This document shows, in pieces, positions 60,252 to 64,000 of a stretch of 64,000 bases of DNA. Position 1 is the stretch's first letter. Every line of letters begins with the position of its first letter. A program made the position numbers and the translations under genes. The stretch covers positions 1,137,021 to 1,201,020 of the forward strand of contig NC_081242.1 in NCBI RefSeq assembly GCF_902713425.1. The letters run 5' to 3'. The stretch is from Acipenser ruthenus (lineage: Eukaryota > Chordata > Actinopteri > Acipenseriformes > Acipenseridae). The notes under the pieces were generated by a model. It did not search any database, was not told where the DNA came from, and was given only the letters and a program-made list of their open reading frames with translations.

Positions 60252-60540
60252 GGTGTGCAATTCAATATGTTAACAAGGGAACATTATTCAGCAGCTTTCA
60301 TTGGACTCTATGAAGCTGAGGGAGTTCATTCTATATAGAGGGGGTGCAATTCAATATGTTAACAAGGGAACATTATTCAGCAGCTTTCATTGGACTCTAT
60401 GAAGCTGAGGGAGTTCATTCTATATAGAGGGGGTGGAATTCAATATGTTAACAAGGGAACATTATTCAGCAGCTTTCATTGGACTCTATGAAGCAAACTT
60501 AATTCAATTCTAGTGGGTGAGGATGCAAAACTTTTGACCA
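60252..60540. mobile_element. MITE-like element with 3 copies of the 89-bp unit
   Basis: GGTGTGCAATTCAATATGTT starts three 89-bp units (GAACATTATTCAGCAGCTTT). The element ends GGGTGAGGATGCAAAACTTT then TGACCAACAGCTGTATA. It is the shorter relative of 14443-15072. Confidence 0.82.
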
Positions 60541-60785
60541 ACAGCTGTATAGTGTATTAATGGTAAAAAAAAAAATCTGTATTGTCTTTCACAGTATTCC
60601 AATACAGCTGTCTAGTGAACAAACAACTTACGACTGTTGAAATCCACAGGGTTGTCCCTGCCTCTGGACTCCATTGTAAATGACCAGTATTTAATGAAGC
60701 TTATGGATTTGTAAAATCTGTATCCAATAAAGACAACAAACTGATTCTTGATTGTAGATTACTTGCTTACAATCTTTAGGTTTCA
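60541..60785. other. Unique spacer
   Basis: Another AATAAA at 60727-60732 could be a second poly(A) site for ZnfD. Otherwise nothing. Confidence 0.4.
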
Positions 60786-60962
60786 GGGCTGGGAATCAGA
60801 CTCCCGCTGCACAGCAGTGTGATCCAGTCCTGGTTTCACTAGGAGTTTAATAATCAGACACACCTGAGCTTGTTAGCTAGATACACTGGGGGCTGATCAA
60901 GCTGGTAGTAAAACCTGGACTGGATCACACTGCTGCGGAACAGGAGTCTGACTCCCATCCCT
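60786..60962. mobile_element. MITE-P, complete copy
   Basis: Both tips are present: CAGGGCTGGGAATCAGACTC and GAGTCTGACTCCCATCCCTG. This is the best copy for defining the element's ends. No matching 8-bp flank is seen. A TA run follows (60984-61010). Confidence 0.9.
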
Positions 60963-60979
60963 GCTCTGAACCAGTCTAC

Positions 60980-61015
<36 letters not shown>

Positions 61016-61058
61016 GTAAAGTCGACAAGGAAAGGAACAGTAGACAGTTACATCATTA

Positions 61059-61308
61059 GTTCGGCCAGGGGGTCCTCGGCTCACCAGCGCCCCCCTGTGG
61101 TCCGGCCGGGCGCCTGCGGGCTTGCCTGTAAGCTGCCCCAGAGCTGCGTTGTCCTCCGACGCTGTAGCTCTGAGGCGGCTGCACGGTGAGTCTGCAGCGT
61201 GTGAAGAAGCGGGCGGCTGACGGCACACGCTTCGGAGGACAGCGTGGGTTCAGCTTCACTCCTCCCGAGTCAGGGTGGGGGGGGGGGGTTAGCGGTGAGC
61301 CGGGTTTG
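61059..61308 (-). mobile_element. GC-rich interspersed repeat R1, inverted copy
   Basis: Reverse complement of the left two-thirds of 17697-18030 (CTCACCAGCGCCCCCCTGTG, ACGCTGTAGCTCTGAGGCGG). High identity over about 250 bp. Confidence 0.75.
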
Positions 61309-61627
61309 AATAAACAAGAAAAATAATCTGCGATTCCAAATAAAAAAATTAAAAAAAATAAAAAAATCAGAAATTCTGAGCAACAGTGAGAGTGAGAAAA
61401 AATATCTTTTTTTTTCCATGAAGGGTTTATTCTTGTATAAATGCAAGGAACGTCCAGCCTTTCACAACACACGCACTCCGAATGCATTTTCAAAGAATTT
61501 CTCACTTCTCTTCGGCTGCTTATCGACGCTTGAAAACTGGAGGAAAAAAGAAAAAGGCATGAAATTAAAAATGCGTGTCTTTGTCATTAACACACATGCA
61601 CCACCAACAGGTGCATAACCACACTGC

Positions 61628-61782
61628 AGGGCTGGGAATCAGACTCCTGTTCCACAGCAGCGTGATCCAGTCCAGGTTTTACTACCAGCTTGATCAGCCC
61701 CCAGTGTGTCTAGCTAACAAGCTCAGGTGTGTCTGATTATTAAACTCCTAGTGAAACCAGGACTGGATCACACTGCTGTGGA
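61628..61782. mobile_element. MITE-P copy, opposite orientation
   Basis: CAGGGCTGGGAATCAGACTC followed by the TTCCACAGCAGCGTGATCCA arm, then the middle segment reversed relative to the copy at 60786. The right tip is missing. Confidence 0.87.
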
Positions 61783-61796
61783 ACCTTTAGATCTAG

Positions 61797-61890
61797 GGAA
61801 CATTATTCAGCAGCTTTCATTCAATTTTATGAAGCACAATTAGTTAATTCTATACAGGGTGATGATGCAAAGCTTTTGGTCAGAGCTGGA
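61797..61890. mobile_element. Single unit of the 89-bp MITE-like element
   Basis: GGGAACATTATTCAGCAGCT with the element end GATGATGCAAAGCTTTTGGT and CAGAGCTGG. Only one internal unit: this may be the unexpanded state. Confidence 0.75.
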
Positions 61891-61977
61891 TGCTGAAGGC
61901 TGAACCATTTCTCTATTTGACTTGGTTTCTTGTGGCTTATTTTTATTTATAGCTTAGTTCCATGTTATTAGTTATTG

Positions 61978-62228
61978 GGGCAGCAGTGTGGAGTAGTGGT
62001 CAGGGCTCTGGACTCTTGACCAGAGGGTCGAGGGTTCAATCCCCGGTCTGGGACACTGCTGTTGTACCCTTGAGCAAGGTACTTTACCTAGATTGCTCCA
62101 GTAAAAACCCAACTGTATAAATGGGGAATTGTATGTAAAAATAATGTGATATCTTGTAACAATTGTAAGTCGCCCTGGATAAGGGCGTCTGCTAAGAAAT
62201 AAATAATAATAATAATAATAATAATAAT
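61978..62228 (+). mobile_element. SINE family A, full-length
   Basis: GGGGCAGCAGTGTGGAGTAG to AAT tail. The B box reads GGGTTCAATCCC in a slightly altered context (GAGGGTTCAATCCCCGGTCT). Confidence 0.9.
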
Positions 62229-62411
62229 TAGTTCATTAGTTTCATGTTATACTTATTTCAAAACAGATGGACAGAGACACAGACACGGAGAGAGACACAG
62301 AGAGAAAGACACACAGAGACAGAGAGAGAGAGAGAGACAGAGAGAGAGAGACACACACACACACACATACAAGGAGAGACAGAGACACAGACAGAGAGAC
62401 AGGTCTCTTAC

Positions 62412-62472
62412 CCTTCTTTTTGGTTTTCTTTTTCATTCCCTTCTTCTTCTTCGGTCTGGGGTTCCCAAGATC
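62412..62472 (-). CDS. ngdn: ngdn exon (Lys-rich tail)
   Basis: [19 protein letters not shown] to KK plus one base. Acceptor TCTCTCTCTAG, donor GTAAGA. The next exon is not identified in the remaining window. Confidence 0.85.
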
Positions 62473-63953
62473 CTAGAGAGAGAGAGAGAGAAGCCACACA
62501 CTGTCAGCTTATTAACACCCACCCACACAGACACACTTTAAAACAGCACCCCACACACGTCTCACCGCTGCGGAGCTCTCCCCCCCAGTGAGGGCGCTGA
62601 TGTCCCGGAAGTGCGTGAGCGAGCGGAGCTGGGAGGTCATTCCCAGCATGCCTCTCTTCCGGGAGACGCGCTCCTTCTTGGACAGGTTCAGACGGACCAT
62701 CATGGACTCTTCATACAGGCGCCTGGGAGCAAGCAGCACACACAGTCAATACAATACAATACAATACAATACAACAGTGTTAATACAATACACAATTAAT
62801 ACAATACAAAACACAGAACACAATACAATACAAAACACAACCCTAAATACTGCATTGACACACACACAGCATTGACGAAGGCTCCCTGTCCTGTGATTGG
62901 CTATTCGGAGGCTCCCTGTCCTGTGATTGGCTATTCAAAGGCTCCCTGTCCTGTGATTGGCTATTCAAAGGCTCCCTGTCCTGTGATTGGCTATTCAAAG
63001 GCTCCCTGTCCTGTGATTGGCTATTCAAAGGCTCCCTGTCCTGTGATTGGCTATTCAAAGGCTCCCTGTCCTGTGATTGGCTATTCAAAGGCTCCCTGTC
63101 CTGTGATTGGCTATTCAAAGGCTCCCTGTCCTGTGATTGGCTATTCAAAGGCTCCCTGTCCTGTGATTGGCTATTCAAAGACTCCCTGTCCTGTGATTGG
63201 CTATTCAAAGACTCCCTTGTCCTGTGATTGGCTATTCAAAGACTCCCTTGTCCTGTGATTGGCTATTCAAAGACTCCCTTGTCCTGTGATTGGCTATTCA
63301 AAGACTCCCTGTCCTGTGATTGGCTATTCGAAGACTCCCTGTCCTGTGATTGGCTATTCGAAGACTCCCTGTCCTGTGATTGGGTGTTTGCAGTTATTCG
63401 CTCACCTGTGCTGCTCCTCATGGCCCTGTCTGGCCGAGGTGAAGTCCTGGTGTTCCCGGATTTCCTCCGGAGCGTCGGAATACTGCTCTCGGAGCTCGCG
63501 GATCACCGAGCTGCTCAGCGCTCTCTTCTTGGCTCGCTCCAGGACTTGCTTCTGTCTGTCTGCGTCCGTCTGATCCCCGTCTGAAACACAAAGCAAATGA
63601 CCCTGTCAACACAGAGACGGGAACCAGACTCCCGCTGCACAGCAGTGTGATCCAGTCCTGGTTTCACTAGGAGTTTAATAAATCAGACACACCTGAGCTT
63701 GTTAGCTAGACACACTGGGGGCTGATCAAGCTGGTAGTAAAACCTGGAATGGATCACACTGCTGTGGAACAGGAGTCTTTTATTCTAATAGCTGAGAGAG
63801 ATATTAATATATAATACCAAATTAAAGGCGTTTACCATAAGGCATTGGGGCAAGTCTTGGAGGAATATACTTCCTGGTAGGTCCGGAGGACTCCCTCTTC
63901 CCACAAACCTCTCCTTCCTCTCCCTCGTTGCCTTCCTCTTCAGAGTCACTCAG
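62412..63953 (-). CDS. ngdn: Neuroguidin, four C-terminal-side exons (5' part beyond window)
   Basis: Nucleolar Sas10/Utp3/Lcp5-family protein. The yeast relative acts in the small-subunit processome, and the vertebrate protein also binds eIF4E and CPEB in translational control. Minus-strand exons, in coding order: 63836-63953, 63406-63580, 62566-62722, 62412-62472, all with AG/GT borders and matching phases. Landmarks: acidic [14 protein letters not shown], then [24 protein letters not shown] and [27 protein letters not shown] and [14 protein letters not shown]; and the Lys-rich tail [15 protein letters not shown], a likely nucleolar signal. These match, from memory, the last third of human NGDN. 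The Sas10 N-terminal domain must lie to the right of the window. The last short exon (a basic GFRRRR-like end in mammals) was not found; reading through the 62412 donor into the CT repeat is not credible. Confidence 0.92.
62566..62722 (-). CDS. ngdn: ngdn exon (YEESMMVRL / SLTHF region)
   Basis: [20 protein letters not shown] to [12 protein letters not shown]. Acceptor TGCTCCCAG, donor GTGAGA. Confidence 0.92.
62745..62842. repeat. Imperfect ACAAT/AATAC repeat in ngdn intron
   Basis: AATAC pentanucleotide repeat with interruptions, between the ngdn exon and the CCAAT satellite. Confidence 0.85.
62876..63390. repeat. 30-bp satellite with a CCAAT box per unit (17 copies), ngdn intron
   Basis: Unit AGGCTCCCTGTCCTGTGATT then GGCTATTCAA, period 30-31 bp. 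GATTGGCT (reversed AGCCAATC, the NF-Y CCAAT core with correct flanks) is present in 16 units and GATTGGGT in the last. It occupies most of the intron between ngdn exons 62566-62722 and 63406-63580. Confidence 0.96.
63406..63580 (-). CDS. ngdn: ngdn exon (ALSSS / YSDAPEEI region)
   Basis: [19 protein letters not shown] to GHEEQH plus AG. Acceptor TGTGTTTCAG, donor GTGAGC. The 30-bp CCAAT satellite starts about 20 bp into the following intron. Confidence 0.92.
63614..63779. mobile_element. MITE-P copy in ngdn intron
   Basis: ACGGGAACCAGACTCCCGCT to GGAACAGGAGTCT. Both outermost tips are decayed. Confidence 0.87.
63836..63953 (-). CDS. ngdn: ngdn exon (acidic region and KYIPPR motif)
   Basis: [19 protein letters not shown] to RLAPMPY plus one base. 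Acceptor TTCTGTTGTCCAG, donor GTAAAC. First ngdn exon inside the window. Confidence 0.9.
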
Positions 63954-63974
63954 CTGGACAACAGAAAAACATAA

Positions 63975-64000
63975 TTATTTATTATTATTATTATTATTAT
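63975..64000. repeat. ATT run at the window edge
   Basis: ATT microsatellite continuing past the window. It may be the tail of another SINE. Confidence 0.8.

Noticed and set aside
62242-62436. Continuation of ngdn past the 62412 donor as a read-through end
   Set aside because: It would append a Ser/Leu/Val string from a simple repeat to a conserved Lys-rich tail. The GTAAGA donor argues for splicing.
62876-63390. CRISPR-like array
   Set aside because: Repeats are contiguous with no unique spacers, and the sequence is a vertebrate intron.

Overview
The window is vertebrate nuclear DNA, most likely from a ray-finned fish. Four things point that way: an intron-rich syntaxin gene with GT-AG junctions, single-exon C2H2 zinc-finger genes, tRNA-derived SINEs that share a 3' tail with an L2-type LINE, and many Tc1/hAT-like fragments. 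The SINE and MITE families look to me like those of sturgeon or paddlefish, but that is memory, not a search. Host coding sequence is under a tenth of the window. The rest is dominated by tandem repeats.

Layout. 1-16.3 kb has no gene I can name. It holds a 42/49-bp satellite with a 595-bp higher-order period, arrays of 80-, 40-, 153-, 57/61- and 89-bp units, degenerate telomere-like DNA, several SINEs, and a hAT MITE with an 8-bp target duplication. 16.3-31.8 kb holds exons 2-10 of stx1b (syntaxin-1B, + strand). All nine coding exons present are intact and in frame. They add up to 278 codons, which leaves 10 codons for an exon 1 that I could not find. Its introns are packed with satellites, some only 10-15 bp from a splice site. 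31.8-39.9 kb is the stx1b 3' flank, with a 50-bp satellite, simple repeats and two promoter-like motif pairs (X-box plus ZNF143-type site). 39.9-60.1 kb holds four C2H2 zinc-finger genes with 9 (-), 7 (-), 14 (+) and 6.5 (+) fingers. Each has its whole coding sequence in one exon, just downstream of a splice acceptor. All four have Val/Ile-Lys at residues 6-7, and three have further SUMO-type VKEE/IKDE motifs. They look like one local family made by duplication. 62.4-64 kb holds four C-terminal exons of ngdn (neuroguidin, - strand), which runs off the right edge. One of its introns carries a 17-copy 30-bp satellite with a CCAAT box in every unit.

Function. stx1b is a presynaptic fusion SNARE, ngdn a ribosome-biogenesis/translation factor, and the zinc-finger genes are predicted DNA-binding regulators. 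Nothing suggests these genes work together beyond being neighbours. I found no prokaryotic system, CRISPR array, LTR element or virus-like element. The notable biology is in the repeats: satellite families that recur at several sites and in both orientations, SINE copies that appear to seed microsatellites, an L2 LINE carrying its own dependent SINE, and an intronic satellite that repeats a poly(A) hexamer 18 times in the sense direction.
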